From positions 1,860,001-1,924,000 of the forward strand of contig JAPFFF010000001.1 of assembly GCA_039105265.1 (NCBI GenBank): a DNA stretch of 64,000 nucleotides, read 5' to 3'. The notes beneath the pieces are model-generated. The model was given only the letters and a program-made list of their open reading frames with translations, did not search any database and was not told the origin of the DNA. Position 1 is the first letter of the stretch; each line of letters starts with the position of its first letter. Position numbers and translations under genes: made by a program. Shown here piece by piece: positions 41,101-50,402 of the stretch. The stretch comes from Tritrichomonas musculus. Lineage: Eukaryota > Parabasalia > Tritrichomonadida > Tritrichomonadidae.

Positions 41101-42243
41101 TGCACAGGATCCGAAATAAATGATTGTACTGATTGTATGCATGGATATGAATTAAAAACTGATGAAACAACGAATGAAAAAACTTGCCATAAAATATGTG
41201 ACGATGGTTATTTCTTCAATTCAAGCAAAGAATGTGAAAAATGTCTTTCGCCATGTAAAATATGCAGTGGCATTGATGGTTCAATTTGCCAAGAATGCGA
41301 AGATGGATATTTCTTAGAGAATAACAAATGTTCTTCATTCCCAATTGATTGTGAACAAAACAAACATTGTGAGAATGAAAACAAAGGAGACAAGCCTGTT
41401 CAAATTACAATTGACATTTCAAAATTTGAATCCTTCAAAAACGAGCAAAGTGGAGGTGCCCTTCGTATAGTCAATTGTGGACTTAAAGGCGAAGGTAATA
41501 AATTTAATGATTGTACATCTGAGAAAGGAGGAGGTGGCGCTATTTTTGTCTTCAATGACAAGAATATAGATCAGCCTATTTCATTTAAACAAATGGAATT
41601 TAACTCATGCAAGGCTGCTTATGGAGGAGCTGTCTATATCTATTCTATTTCGGAAAGCAAAGTTAGTGTTGAATCTTGCATTTTTAGAAATAACGATGTC
41701 CATCCTTCATCTAGCAAATTGACTGGTGGAAGTGCCATTTACCTGACAGTTAAAAATGGTGCTGTTACCGGATGTTCTTTCATCAGAAAGCAAAAGTCAT
41801 CAGCGGGAATGATCAAAGTCACTGAAGACTTTGAAGAAAAACCAGAAAGACTTACAATACTTCATCATTATAGAAATGAAAAGATGAATTCTGTTGTAAT
41901 TACAGAATGTTCATTTGAAATCAATTCTAATTCTTCATTCGTTTATGTCGTTGACAAGCAAACAGCTCTTGGTGTTGAAGAGCATCACATCGCCAAAGGT
42001 GTCAAATTAACAGAAGATAAAAAAGATGAATTAAATAGGAAATTCATAGAATTTAATCTGAATGATGATGAAAATGCAAATAATAAGAAAGAATCAGTTC
42101 TATATAAGAATTATTTAGTAGATATATTAATGATGATTTCTTTATTTGCTATGATTGTACTCATTGCAACAATTATTATTATTAATAAGAAAAAGAGTCA
42201 ATTTGAAATGAGTAATGAATCTATTGACTCTTTTAATGCATAA
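38158..42243 (+). CDS. Cys-rich (furin-like repeat) surface protein with PMP-like segment and one TM helix
   Basis: This is a 1361-residue type I membrane protein. A signal peptide (MIFLLMIPQLLG) is followed by about 1080 residues of furin-like/growth-factor-receptor-type Cys-rich units of the form C-x-x-C…C-x-x-C…G(Y/F)(Y/F). They recall Giardia variant surface and high-Cys proteins. Near residues 1090-1110 the pattern changes. About residues 1110-1260 carry GGAL, GGGGAIF and GGAVYI turns with SCKF/NCGL steps, as in PMP-like beta-helix proteins. A single helix (DILMMISLFAMIVLIATIII) follows, then a short cytoplasmic tail starting KKKSQFEMSNES. The frame is unbroken. The extracellular part is probably disulfide-bonded and exposed, with a role in adhesion or host contact by inference. 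The combination of both ectodomain types in one protein is noteworthy. Confidence 0.88.
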   Translation: MIFLLMIPQLLGDNTCGIEHCQICDDYGGCQRCDDGYSYDYVSCIPCHKTCKQCVGVEEQYCTECYDGFYLDIQGYYDEGYCRPCSADNLCSKCEQSGSHKCTECVPNYFLDKSSNKCTPCHSSCGTCSGPEETQCLTCKEGYLQINNLCKSCGDNCLVCQDEKNCKTCKDHFFPDSSNQCQKCDDTCQTCHGTSPNDCDDCIDGYFKSNNLCRQCNPNCEQCVGERDHCTQCKDGRYLDEDKHVCVDCDAKCKTCKKQGECETCADGYYRDTDCEKCDTKCATCDTFSDGYYKEVYCTTCAQGYYPEKVSYYDGAVRCQKTNLVGCLIAVGYSECQTCMQGYYKNGKKCAKCDKSCLTCNVSDKCTSCEKGFYIDDSSLCSQCPDNCIDCTSGTDCKECVDGYYKDNGICKKCDDSCSSCKDGTNACIECNTGYFFNQLKRCIKCSDNCDECTNETHCIDCASEFFIAPDGSCSPCADVCFECKGPTADDCIACDPGYYLSKSLKKCFKCHEACSVCDGPNDYDCSKCAPGYFLNKDMDIAPGKQGDICTKCESGCKTCTSPKDCTECHEGFYFTDGNCEHCVLGCKNCSAGVHKCTECFEGYYISSTDGTLVNCSRCPAGCDSCSKDGSGKLTCNTCFDGYYHKDNRCIKCTSPCATCTSETECKSCINGHLLVGTSCSSQCSSSCASCENAADSCTGCNDGYILNGTICLQCPDDCKTCEFEDDSSVCTSCFEGFYLANGKCKACYYECATCFDNSRYCYSCKEGYYKYTQNEYYYGFCQECYLGTPNCTKCTSDFPEGTVVFTCLECENGFFLKDNTCQKCHSSCKTCDGTTEQNCLTCNDEFFFVDGKCLSCSDSCLTCSTSPTTCASCRSHQYLENGKCFDCHNSCAECKDANTCTKCPENKFLYEGKCLDSCLEVGEGWGDNGNHECVKCNIENCNKFDNSCKCQSCNDGYHLVSDSLTSVQLCLPCKLDNCKTCTGSEINDCTDCMHGYELKTDETTNEKTCHKICDDGYFFNSSKECEKCLSPCKICSGIDGSICQECEDGYFLENNKCSSFPIDCEQNKHCENENKGDKPVQITIDISKFESFKNEQSGGALRIVNCGLKGEGNKFNDCTSEKGGGGAIFVFNDKNIDQPISFKQMEFNSCKAAYGGAVYIYSISESKVSVESCIFRNNDVHPSSSKLTGGSAIYLTVKNGAVTGCSFIRKQKSSAGMIKVTEDFEEKPERLTILHHYRNEKMNSVVITECSFEINSNSSFVYVVDKQTALGVEEHHIAKGVKLTEDKKDELNRKFIEFNLNDDENANNKKESVLYKNYLVDILMMISLFAMIVLIATIIIINKKKSQFEMSNESIDSFNA

Positions 42244-42774
42244 AAAAAATAATTTAATCTAAATTTTTGTTTTTTGTATTTATTTATCTACTAATAGCTT
42301 AAGGCATGTGATCTTTAAAATAATTATCGATGATTTTAATTACTGGAAAGATTATTTAAAACTACTTAATATCTCATAATTTATCGAAATTTTTTTATTC
42401 AAAATATTCAATAAGTCTTTCAAATTTGAAAAGTTTATATTCACATGATGAATGAATGAGAATAAAATTTTTTTCGCAAAGATTGGTCTTTCAAAATTTT
42501 ATTAATATAGTAAAAAAATTATCATAATAATAAAATCAAATATTGGATATGAAAATCTTGATATTTTTAAATTTTTTATTCGAAATCTTTAATTGAGTAA
42601 TTTTATACAGATTGAAAACAAAATAAAAATAAATTTTAATAGACCTACTAACTATTGATTTACGATAAATAGTAGTCAATTTTAATTGTAATAATGTCCT
42701 TTAGTCATTCATATTCAAAAAGTAGACATCCTTATTTGAATTTTCGAGTATTTCAGTTTTTGCTTGATTTTACT
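42244..42774. other. intergenic region with a short repeated segment
   Basis: I see no gene. The segment TTTTTAAATTTTTTATTCGA near 42566 recurs near 43425 on the far side of the polyubiquitin gene, so the two flanks share an old duplication. Confidence 0.45.
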
Positions 42775-42780
42775 TCATTT
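42775..42780 (+). promoter_or_regulatory. TCATTT initiator of polyubiquitin
   Basis: TCATTT with +1 A at 42777 lies 10 bases before ATG 42787. It fits the trichomonad initiator and supports this ATG over the in-frame ATG at 42694. Confidence 0.7.
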
Positions 42781-42786
42781 TTAATA

Positions 42787-43248
42787 ATGCAAATCTTTGT
42801 CAAGACACTCACTGGAAAGCACATAACTCTCGAAGTTGAGCCAACTGATAGAATTGAAGATGTCAAAGCTAAAATACAAGACAAAGAAGGAATCCCACCT
42901 GACCAACAACGTCTCATTTTCGCAGGAAAACAACTTGAAGATGGCAACACTCTCCAAGACTACTCAATCCAAAAAGACTCAACACTCCACTTAGTTCTTC
43001 GTTTGCGAGGAGGTATGCAGATCTTTGTCAAAACTTTAACGGGCAAGCACATAACTCTCGAAGTTGAGCCAACTGATAGAATTGAAGATGTCAAAGCTAA
43101 AATACAAGACAAAGAAGGAATCCCGCCTGACCAACAACGTCTCATTTTCGCGGGAAAACAACTTGAAGATGGAAATACACTCCAAGACTACTCAATCCAA
43201 AAAGACTCAACACTCCACTTAGTTCTTCGTTTGCGAGGAGGATTTTAA
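42787..43248 (+). CDS. polyubiquitin, two repeats
   Basis: Two exact 76-residue ubiquitin units are fused head to tail, followed by a single Phe, 153 residues in all. Deubiquitinases would cut after each LRLRGG to release ubiquitin and the Phe cap. The two units are identical in protein and nearly so in DNA, showing concerted evolution. Compared with animal ubiquitin each unit has eight changes: T12H, S20T, T22R, N25D, R54N, S57Q, N60S and E64D. All seven chain-forming lysines, the I44 patch and the tail are kept. An open frame continues 31 codons upstream, but the initiator at 42777 and the MQIF start argue for 42787. Two repeats is few for a polyubiquitin gene. Confidence 0.97.
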   Translation: MQIFVKTLTGKHITLEVEPTDRIEDVKAKIQDKEGIPPDQQRLIFAGKQLEDGNTLQDYSIQKDSTLHLVLRLRGGMQIFVKTLTGKHITLEVEPTDRIEDVKAKIQDKEGIPPDQQRLIFAGKQLEDGNTLQDYSIQKDSTLHLVLRLRGGF

Positions 43249-43731
43249 ATTTTCATAATTTCAAGATTAAATGGTTTAAATTTTTAAATAAACCAATTTA
43301 ATTATATTTTTTATTTCTCTTTTTATTATTATTTAAAGACCTTATTGATGCTTCCTTATTGTAAAGGATATTTATGTAAATTACTCAATTAAAGATTTAT
43401 GTAAATTACTCAATTAAAGATTTATTTTTAAATTTTTTATTCGAAATTTATGTAAATTACTCAATTAAAATTTTGGAAAATATTTCAAAAGTTTACATGA
43501 TACCCTATGAATAGAACAATAAAATTGTTTAATGATATATCTTTTTTTTCATTAGCTAATATCTTATATATATAATAAAAAAATAAAATTAATTAGTAAT
43601 AATATTTAAAAAATACTTATTTCATTATTATATTAGTATTAAAAAAAAGATATTTAAAAAAACAAAATTTTGTTAAATTTCTCTCAAAATTGAATAAATC
43701 TTTCAAAAAATTTTAAAAAATTATTTTTATA
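43249..43731. other. intergenic region with a 23-bp repeat
   Basis: TTTATGTAAATTACTCAATT (followed by AAA) occurs three times, at about 43371, 43396 and 43447. I see nothing else, and no strong initiator before the next gene. Confidence 0.6.
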
Positions 43732-46089
43732 ATGAGCAATTCTCATCAAAAGCGCCGTCTTTTAGCTCAGGACTGCTCTGGATCAACAAATGGAAACCAA
43801 AAATATTTTGATGCAGTCAATTATTTGTACATTAGTTCCAAAGAAACCTTTACAGATATATTATTATGGTCAAATGTTTCCATGTATGTAACATCAGAGA
43901 AATATGAAAAGTTACTATCTGCCAAACGAGGTGCTGGAACCACCAATCCTCATGTAATAGTACAATGGATGATAGAAAATCATTTTGATGGAGAAGTTGT
44001 TTTAATTACAGATGGTCAAATTCCAATTGCCTCAGTTGAAAAGCTAGATCAATCCCTAGCTGAATCAGCAGGCAAAATCCATGTTTCCCATATTAAATGC
44101 GTTTTAATTCAAACAACCACGCCAAAAATCGATACAACAGTAATTGCGCCTTTTATACGACGATACCCGAATGAAGTCATTTTATATGGACGGGAAGACT
44201 CTCCTATACAGATATCCACAGGTAGCCAGAGCCAGAAGGAGCTAATTGACACGATACGGTCCATTCAAACGATCCAACAATTTCAGAGCCAATCTGACGT
44301 TTTGTTCTCAAATATTGTCACAAAAATGATGGGCAAAGAACTGAATTCAGAGCTTCGCGATGAGATTCTTAAACTGCAGAAAAGATTGATGTTTCAATTA
44401 AGAATCCCTCCTAAAAACTTCTTTTTGAAAGACCTTCTTGACGCCTTTAAAAACAACGATCAAGAAAAAATTTTTCAGTTAGCATGTCAGTTGAATGAGC
44501 TCTATAAAGAAGAGCACCAAAACATGACCTGGCCATCACTGATCTTCCATCTTCTCAGAATGACAAGTGGGTCACTTCACAACGTTTATTCAGTTCACGC
44601 TTTGGCAACCGCTTTTCAGGCCGATAGGATTCGAAGGGCGGACGTTATCGAGCATTTTGAGGCAACCGACACTGAAGCGACGAACACTGAAGCGAACTTT
44701 GTATGCCCGATCACATATGAGGAGGAGTCTGATGTTGTCTTGCTGATCAAGAAACCGATGAAACCGATTCTTATGGGAATTGAGAAGAACTTTTTGAAAG
44801 AGATTCTAACGTGTCCTCTCAATTTATTGAAATCAATTGAATTGACTCAAATTTTGATAGATAACATTGACCAGCCGATAAGTCTAACCGCCCTGAAAGA
44901 GGCGAATGACGCCGGCCACCCAATTGAAAAGTCACCGTTAACAAGGGCCCCTGTTTTGGGTGCCCTTTGTCTGGGACCCGCCGAGGATCACGTCAAGGCG
45001 ACAAACTGGGTGATAATGAGGCTGATGATTGGCGGGAAAGACGTCGGAAACTTGGACCAATGGTTTGCCTTGTTCTGGTACTTAATTGAGATAAACCGCC
45101 TCCCATTCCTCAATCCGATCCTCCCAAAAGTCCGCCAGCACATGATTTTCCGCCTGAAGAACCACCTGGGCAGTGCGTCTCTGACGGCCATTCCGTACTG
45201 CTGCCAGACGGCGCTTCCGCTCGGTGCCTGCTGCTGGTTTGCTCTGAATATTGACTCTGAGCGGTTTGTATCGGCGCATCCATCTGAAATCCCAATCATC
45301 GTCCGGATGTGCGAGCTGTCTGGCCTGACAATTGATGAGGCGAAGAAGAAAGAGCTCTTGATCTTGTCTGTTGAGAAGAGGGCCAGGTTCAACCTGGAGA
45401 GAGATTTACCGTTGCTCATGAGGGCTTCTTACAACACGCTGGAGCAGTACCCTGGCATAGCCGTCGATGGCCCGGTTAATGAAAAAGTGAGACAGGATGC
45501 TCTGAAAAAGTTGCCTGTCACTTTTTTGGATATACCTGTTTCTGTCCTAAAATTAGCGGTTAACCATCTGTTGGGAGGTCAGAGAGTAGATGACATAGGT
45601 GAAGTGAACTGGGGTTACGGTTTGGAACCCTGTCACATGCCGCCAATTGAAATTTGTCCCGCAACTCTTCGTCCTTACCTTCTCGTGCCTCCAAAGCTCA
45701 TTCCTTGGAGGGACGTGGCAACAAAAGTCTTTTGCCCTGAAAGCCAGTTGATAAACTGCCACGCACAGTACCTCAATTTTGTGACTAAATTCAAAAAGTT
45801 CCCTTCAAAAATTGAATTGGCTCAATTTTGTATGAAAATGATCGTTCCTAAGAAAAATGTAACATTGCCTGTTCAAATTGGGCAGTTCTTGGATTGCGTG
45901 GTTGATGGTTATAACGATGCTATTACAAAGGCTGAAGTGACACCAAAGGAATTCATCGAAATAACTAATCAATCATTGTATATTAAGAAAAGAGCTAGAA
46001 TTGAACATAAATATTACACTAAGCATGGAGTAGTCTGCCCTGAATCTAAATATGATATTTTTATTAATAATAGACAAAGGAGAAAATGA
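43732..46089 (+). CDS. VWA-like domain protein with GC-rich core
   Basis: This 785-residue protein has a von Willebrand A-like N-terminus. D14-C15-S16-G17-S18 fits the metal-binding DxSxS motif, and VVLITDGQ further on is the second typical strand. The C-terminal 550 residues match nothing I can name. They include CPITYEEESDVVLL (near residue 323) and SPLTRAPVLGALCLG (near residue 403), spaced somewhat like U-box or RING-fold edges without a clear zinc pattern; a ubiquitin link would be speculation. A small in-frame repeat ATDTEATNTEAN lies near residue 310. There is no signal peptide or TM helix. Codons from about 44560 to 45760 are far richer in G and C than the 5' and 3' ends of the gene or any neighbour. 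Confidence 0.7.
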   Translation: MSNSHQKRRLLAQDCSGSTNGNQKYFDAVNYLYISSKETFTDILLWSNVSMYVTSEKYEKLLSAKRGAGTTNPHVIVQWMIENHFDGEVVLITDGQIPIASVEKLDQSLAESAGKIHVSHIKCVLIQTTTPKIDTTVIAPFIRRYPNEVILYGREDSPIQISTGSQSQKELIDTIRSIQTIQQFQSQSDVLFSNIVTKMMGKELNSELRDEILKLQKRLMFQLRIPPKNFFLKDLLDAFKNNDQEKIFQLACQLNELYKEEHQNMTWPSLIFHLLRMTSGSLHNVYSVHALATAFQADRIRRADVIEHFEATDTEATNTEANFVCPITYEEESDVVLLIKKPMKPILMGIEKNFLKEILTCPLNLLKSIELTQILIDNIDQPISLTALKEANDAGHPIEKSPLTRAPVLGALCLGPAEDHVKATNWVIMRLMIGGKDVGNLDQWFALFWYLIEINRLPFLNPILPKVRQHMIFRLKNHLGSASLTAIPYCCQTALPLGACCWFALNIDSERFVSAHPSEIPIIVRMCELSGLTIDEAKKKELLILSVEKRARFNLERDLPLLMRASYNTLEQYPGIAVDGPVNEKVRQDALKKLPVTFLDIPVSVLKLAVNHLLGGQRVDDIGEVNWGYGLEPCHMPPIEICPATLRPYLLVPPKLIPWRDVATKVFCPESQLINCHAQYLNFVTKFKKFPSKIELAQFCMKMIVPKKNVTLPVQIGQFLDCVVDGYNDAITKAEVTPKEFIEITNQSLYIKKRARIEHKYYTKHGVVCPESKYDIFINNRQRRK

Positions 46090-46350
46090 TATCTTATAAT
46101 AAATTAATAAACATTGTCATTTTTAAAAATAAAAAAAATCTGTCATGTTTTTGATTCATGTGAAATTAATAATGTCATTAATTTTTTAGTTATTTTATTC
46201 AATAATGATAAAGTTATTGGTGTTATAAAAATCAATTCTTTTTTCACCTTATTTTGACCTATCTCATTGGCAAAAAGTTTATTTAAAAAAAAAAAAAGTT
46301 AAAAAATTCCTCGTTTATAAAATACAGTTATAAAACCGCTAAACATGAAA

Positions 46351-47793
46351 TTAATTATTATATAATATTCCGAAGTACTCAAGTGCTGATAAAGTCAAGA
46401 AGTAATAATTACCTGTTTGAGTATTCGGTCCTGTTTGACGAAGTCTAAGATACCTGAAGCTCTCATTGGATTCCAATTGGGTTTGGATTTCAAAAGTGTG
46501 GCTTGCATTGCTATCGTCAAGAATTGTTATATCGTTACGAGAATCCAAAATTACCCAGTCATCATCATCTTCAGTATTAGATCCTTCAATGACCCAATTC
46601 TTTGGATGATTATCACCTTTGCCGCCATCAGGTCGTGTTCTAATTGAGTAATGAGTTGGTTTAACTTTAGAATCTTGGAAATCATACATAAGCCATGAGT
46701 TTGGTTCGTTTTTGGATTGGAAATAGTGTTCATTATCTTCAAAATCAACAGCGTGCTTAGAAATAACTTCATTTCCATTTGTTGGAGATGAAGATACCTT
46801 AACAACGCCTTTATCATTAACATTTCCACCAGCTTCTTCAGTTAATTTATGAATGATACCTTGGAAAGAGTGGTCGGTGTTTCCGTCATAATCGAAATGA
46901 CGAGATTCCGCTAAATATCTTTGTTGATTTAAGACCATCTTTTTCTTTTCAGATTTATTGAAGTTAATATAAAAGCATGGGAAGAGCTTGTGCCATAACT
47001 TTTTCGACATTTCATTTGAATCGAAATTGCGTACGAATTCTTCAAATTTGCTTTCGCTTAACTCCAAAAATTCAACAGCTTCATAGAATGAAACCATACT
47101 AATTTTTTCTTCACTATCATCATAATCTTCTTCCTCTTCTTCTGAATACTTTAAAAAGATTTTTTGAATAAATGAAAACAAAGAGTCTTCATTTTTGAGT
47201 TTCAAATTATCATTCGTGATAATTCTATACAATATTGATTTTGGAAGCTGTAACAATTTGTTTTCATCAATTGAATAAAATTGGCTAGCAATTGTATTGA
47301 TAATATTTGAGTAATCAAAATTGCTTAATGATTGTGACTGTGATTGTTGTTGATAAAACAACAAATCTTGTATACAAAAATCAATGTTTGATTCGTTTGG
47401 ATAAATTTCATTGATTTTTAAAAATAATTCTTGATTATCAAGCAGAATAGATATAATTCTCATTTTATATCCCTGTTCTTCATTTAATTCAATTGAATGT
47501 CCAGTTGCAACTTGTAGAAGGAGTGAGATTATATCTTCAGTGAGAATTTGGTCGGTATTAACTTTTATACTTCTTTTGCTAATAATATTTTCATCAAAGC
47601 AAATTGACTCGATAGTTGGATCAGTTCTATGAAGACGTGATACAGTGGGGCTGATAAATTCAGCGAATATCGTATTCATTTTAATCTCTTTTTCACCAAA
47701 TATAAAGAGAAAATCACTGTTTGCTCTGCATGCAGCAGGTACAATGTTTTTCAATCCATCTGATGAAAGCTTGATTGCTGTTTCTCCAATCAT
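46351..47793 (-). CDS. BTB-like/BACK protein with C-terminal F5/8 type C (discoidin) domain
   Basis: This 480-residue paralogue of the protein at 30907-32262 has the same order of parts. The BTB-like region is DFLFIFGEKEIKMNTIFAEF followed by ISPTVSRLHRTDPTIES. A helical BACK-like middle with a Gln/Ser and Glu/Asp-rich patch follows. The discoidin-like end contains SWLMYDFQDSKVKPTHYSIR, PKNWVIEGSN, FRYLRLRQTGPNT and LSALEYFG. The shared phrases DPTI, PTHYSIR and YLRLR show common descent, but overall identity is low. The function is probably that of an intracellular adaptor, by analogy only. A good initiator lies 13 bases upstream of the ATG. Confidence 0.8.
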   Translation of the reverse strand: MIGETAIKLSSDGLKNIVPAACRANSDFLFIFGEKEIKMNTIFAEFISPTVSRLHRTDPTIESICFDENIISKRSIKVNTDQILTEDIISLLLQVATGHSIELNEEQGYKMRIISILLDNQELFLKINEIYPNESNIDFCIQDLLFYQQQSQSQSLSNFDYSNIINTIASQFYSIDENKLLQLPKSILYRIITNDNLKLKNEDSLFSFIQKIFLKYSEEEEEDYDDSEEKISMVSFYEAVEFLELSESKFEEFVRNFDSNEMSKKLWHKLFPCFYINFNKSEKKKMVLNQQRYLAESRHFDYDGNTDHSFQGIIHKLTEEAGGNVNDKGVVKVSSSPTNGNEVISKHAVDFEDNEHYFQSKNEPNSWLMYDFQDSKVKPTHYSIRTRPDGGKGDNHPKNWVIEGSNTEDDDDWVILDSRNDITILDDSNASHTFEIQTQLESNESFRYLRLRQTGPNTQTGNYYFLTLSALEYFGILYNN

Positions 47794-47803
47794 CCAAATT
47801 AAA

Positions 47804-47808
47804 AATGA
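47804..47808 (-). promoter_or_regulatory. TCATT initiator
   Basis: The minus strand reads GCTCATTTTTAATTTGGATG. TCATT with +1 A at 47806 lies 13 bases before the start codon at 47793, matching the trichomonad initiator. Confidence 0.65.
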
Positions 47809-47809
47809 G

Positions 47810-50370
47810 CATTTAACTCATTAAACGCGGCTTCTCAAAATTCTGTATATTATGGAAACTATTGTGAACTAGCCCACAAAATATTTGAGTGTCCTTTACA
47901 AAATAATACAAATTTAAAATAATTCCTTTCAATATTTCTGAGCTAATGGCTAATTTATAAGAATTTTAAACGTTTTTCGTTTAATATTTTTATTTTTCAA
48001 TGTAAAAAAACAAAGATTATTCTAAATAAACTATTTTATATATTTATTATTAAGAAATACTTGAAAATAAATATTGTTTGATATTTATTTATCCAATATT
48101 ATTCAAGAAAAAGTGAAAAATATTTGAATCTGGTTTTGTTCAAATACTGGCTTAAGCTTTTTTATTTAAAAATCAAAATAATTGCTTTATCTTCATAATT
48201 ATTTTTTTAATAATTTATATAATTGATATTTTATATTTTATGTATAATTCTAATAATATATAATCATTGTTAACATATATGATGATTTATTAAAATATAT
48301 AAATCATAATCAAGAATTGAAATAATTGAAATTTTCTTAAAAAATATATTAGTTTTTTCTGAAAAATTCAATTTAGTCATTTTTCAATAGCATAATAGCC
48401 AGTTTTTTCTGTGTTTTTCTAAGATTATAATTGAAAATGATAACCAGTCAGAACTTTTTTAATACATTATACGTAATTAAATGAAAAATCAAGATTAAAT
48501 AACATTTTTTCAAAAAAAAAAAAAAAATATAACTAACAATGGATATATTTTCTATCATTTTGAATTATAAATTTTCAATTTCATAAGAAATTTTGAAAGA
48601 TCAATTCAAATGCTGATAAGCTAATATTAAACTCTTTTTTACTAAAAACAAAATTAATTTTGGTTATCTTTAAAACCTATAAAATGCATATAAAAATTAA
48701 AATGCATTATCTTTTTCTTATCAAAATTTGATAATCAATATTTAATTGATTTTAACAATTACAAACTAATAAATCAATTATTAAATGTTGTGGATTGATT
48801 TTTTTCATGTACTTTTTATATTGATATACTAATTTAAAAAAATTTAAAAAGAATCGATATATATGAATAAATTGTTCTTAAATACCTATAAAATCTGAAG
48901 GAAATATTTAAAAAAGATCATATTATTTACAAGCAGGTTTACAGCAATGATAATTCAAAAACAATTTAAATCTGAATTGAATTATAATAGTTTTCACTAT
49001 TAAATAATGAATCATTCGAATTAATTGTATGTTTATTAAAAGTATAAAAAGTACAGATAGGTTCGAGGTTTTAATGTCCTCTCTCAATAGTGGGCATTTC
49101 TGTCCATAATTGAAAGTGGTCAGGGATTGCTCTATAACTTCTTTAATGAATTTTCGTTTGGGCAGTAAAACCTATCATAGATTTATTCAAGCTTTGAAAT
49201 TTTAAAAAAGCTTAATGAATCTTACTTTTTTCTTAAAATTTATGAAGCTAAATCTGCTATATACAAGAATTTCTTGAATTTGGGAGATTTACGTATATGA
49301 ATAAACGATATGATGCTATTAATATCCGTATTTATTTAATTTTTTTTTTTCAATAAATTGATTAAAAATTTTAATCTTTAGAAAAAGTTGGATTAATTGG
49401 TAATAACTTTTTGTTTAATAACAATCCGATTGCATTCAAATACTGTTCCTGCTTCAAAAATTCTATATGACAGAAATTTTAGATTTGTCTTAAATATCAT
49501 ATTTCAGACATGTTGAATAAAAATCATTAAAAACGAAATAAAAAAAAAATTATAATTAATAATCTATCCATTCAATCTAATTGAAATATTTTGAATTGTC
49601 ATTAAACAGGCCTTATTAAGGTATTCATTCAATTTTGTAGTATTCAAAAAGTGACAACGAAAATACATATTTTGCGAAATATATCATTATAAATTTTAAT
49701 TTTTTTTATTAAATATTCATAAAATTAATAATATCATTATATAATATATTTAAATTATTGTATATCTTGCTAAAAGTAGAGATAATTTCATAAATAATCA
49801 CTCAGCTAATCTTTTCAACCTGAGTTAAAATTTGAAAAATTGGCCATATTTTTTGATTTTAAAAAGATTTATTTTAAAAAATCAAAAATTCCGACGCTGG
49901 GGACTTTATTTTGGATAGATTTTTTCTTTGAATACTTTACATATTTTTACTTTTCAGAAATCTTTATTTTCTCACAATTTTACAATTGTTTATATCTTAC
50001 AATCTCACAATTATTTCTTAAAAAAATGCTCAATATTCTGAAGCATATAATAATTTCATAGAATTGATCTCAATTTTCTGATGATTCAAATATTTCATAA
50101 AAAATAAATTCAATTTAATAAATTAACTAAAAAATATATCTTATATTTTAAATTGGATTTTCCTCATATTTGCTATAATATTTATACAAAACATCATTTT
50201 TTTTCTAAACTTATCAAATTGTAAAATTTTCATTCAAAAAGAAAAATTAGTTTATTTTTATATCATACGTCAATTTTACCATTATATTTAGTAAATAAAT
50301 TTTTTATCATCATATATTTTATTATATTATAATATGATAAAATATACTGCTTTTGTTCAACCTTAATATG
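47810..50370. other. 2.5-kb AT-rich intergenic region
   Basis: I see no gene, tRNA or complete transposon. A slightly GC-richer patch at 49060-49180 has no frame and may be element debris. Confidence 0.45.
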
Positions 50371-50402
50371 GTCTCATTAAACTAACATAAAGATATTTGC
50401 AT

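Noticed and set aside
42694-42786. 31-codon N-terminal extension of polyubiquitin
   Set aside because: A good initiator lies inside it at 42777 and ubiquitin genes normally start at MQIF.
44988-45762. Antisense frames inside the VWA-like gene
   Set aside because: They appear only where the gene is GC-rich, where stops are rarer.
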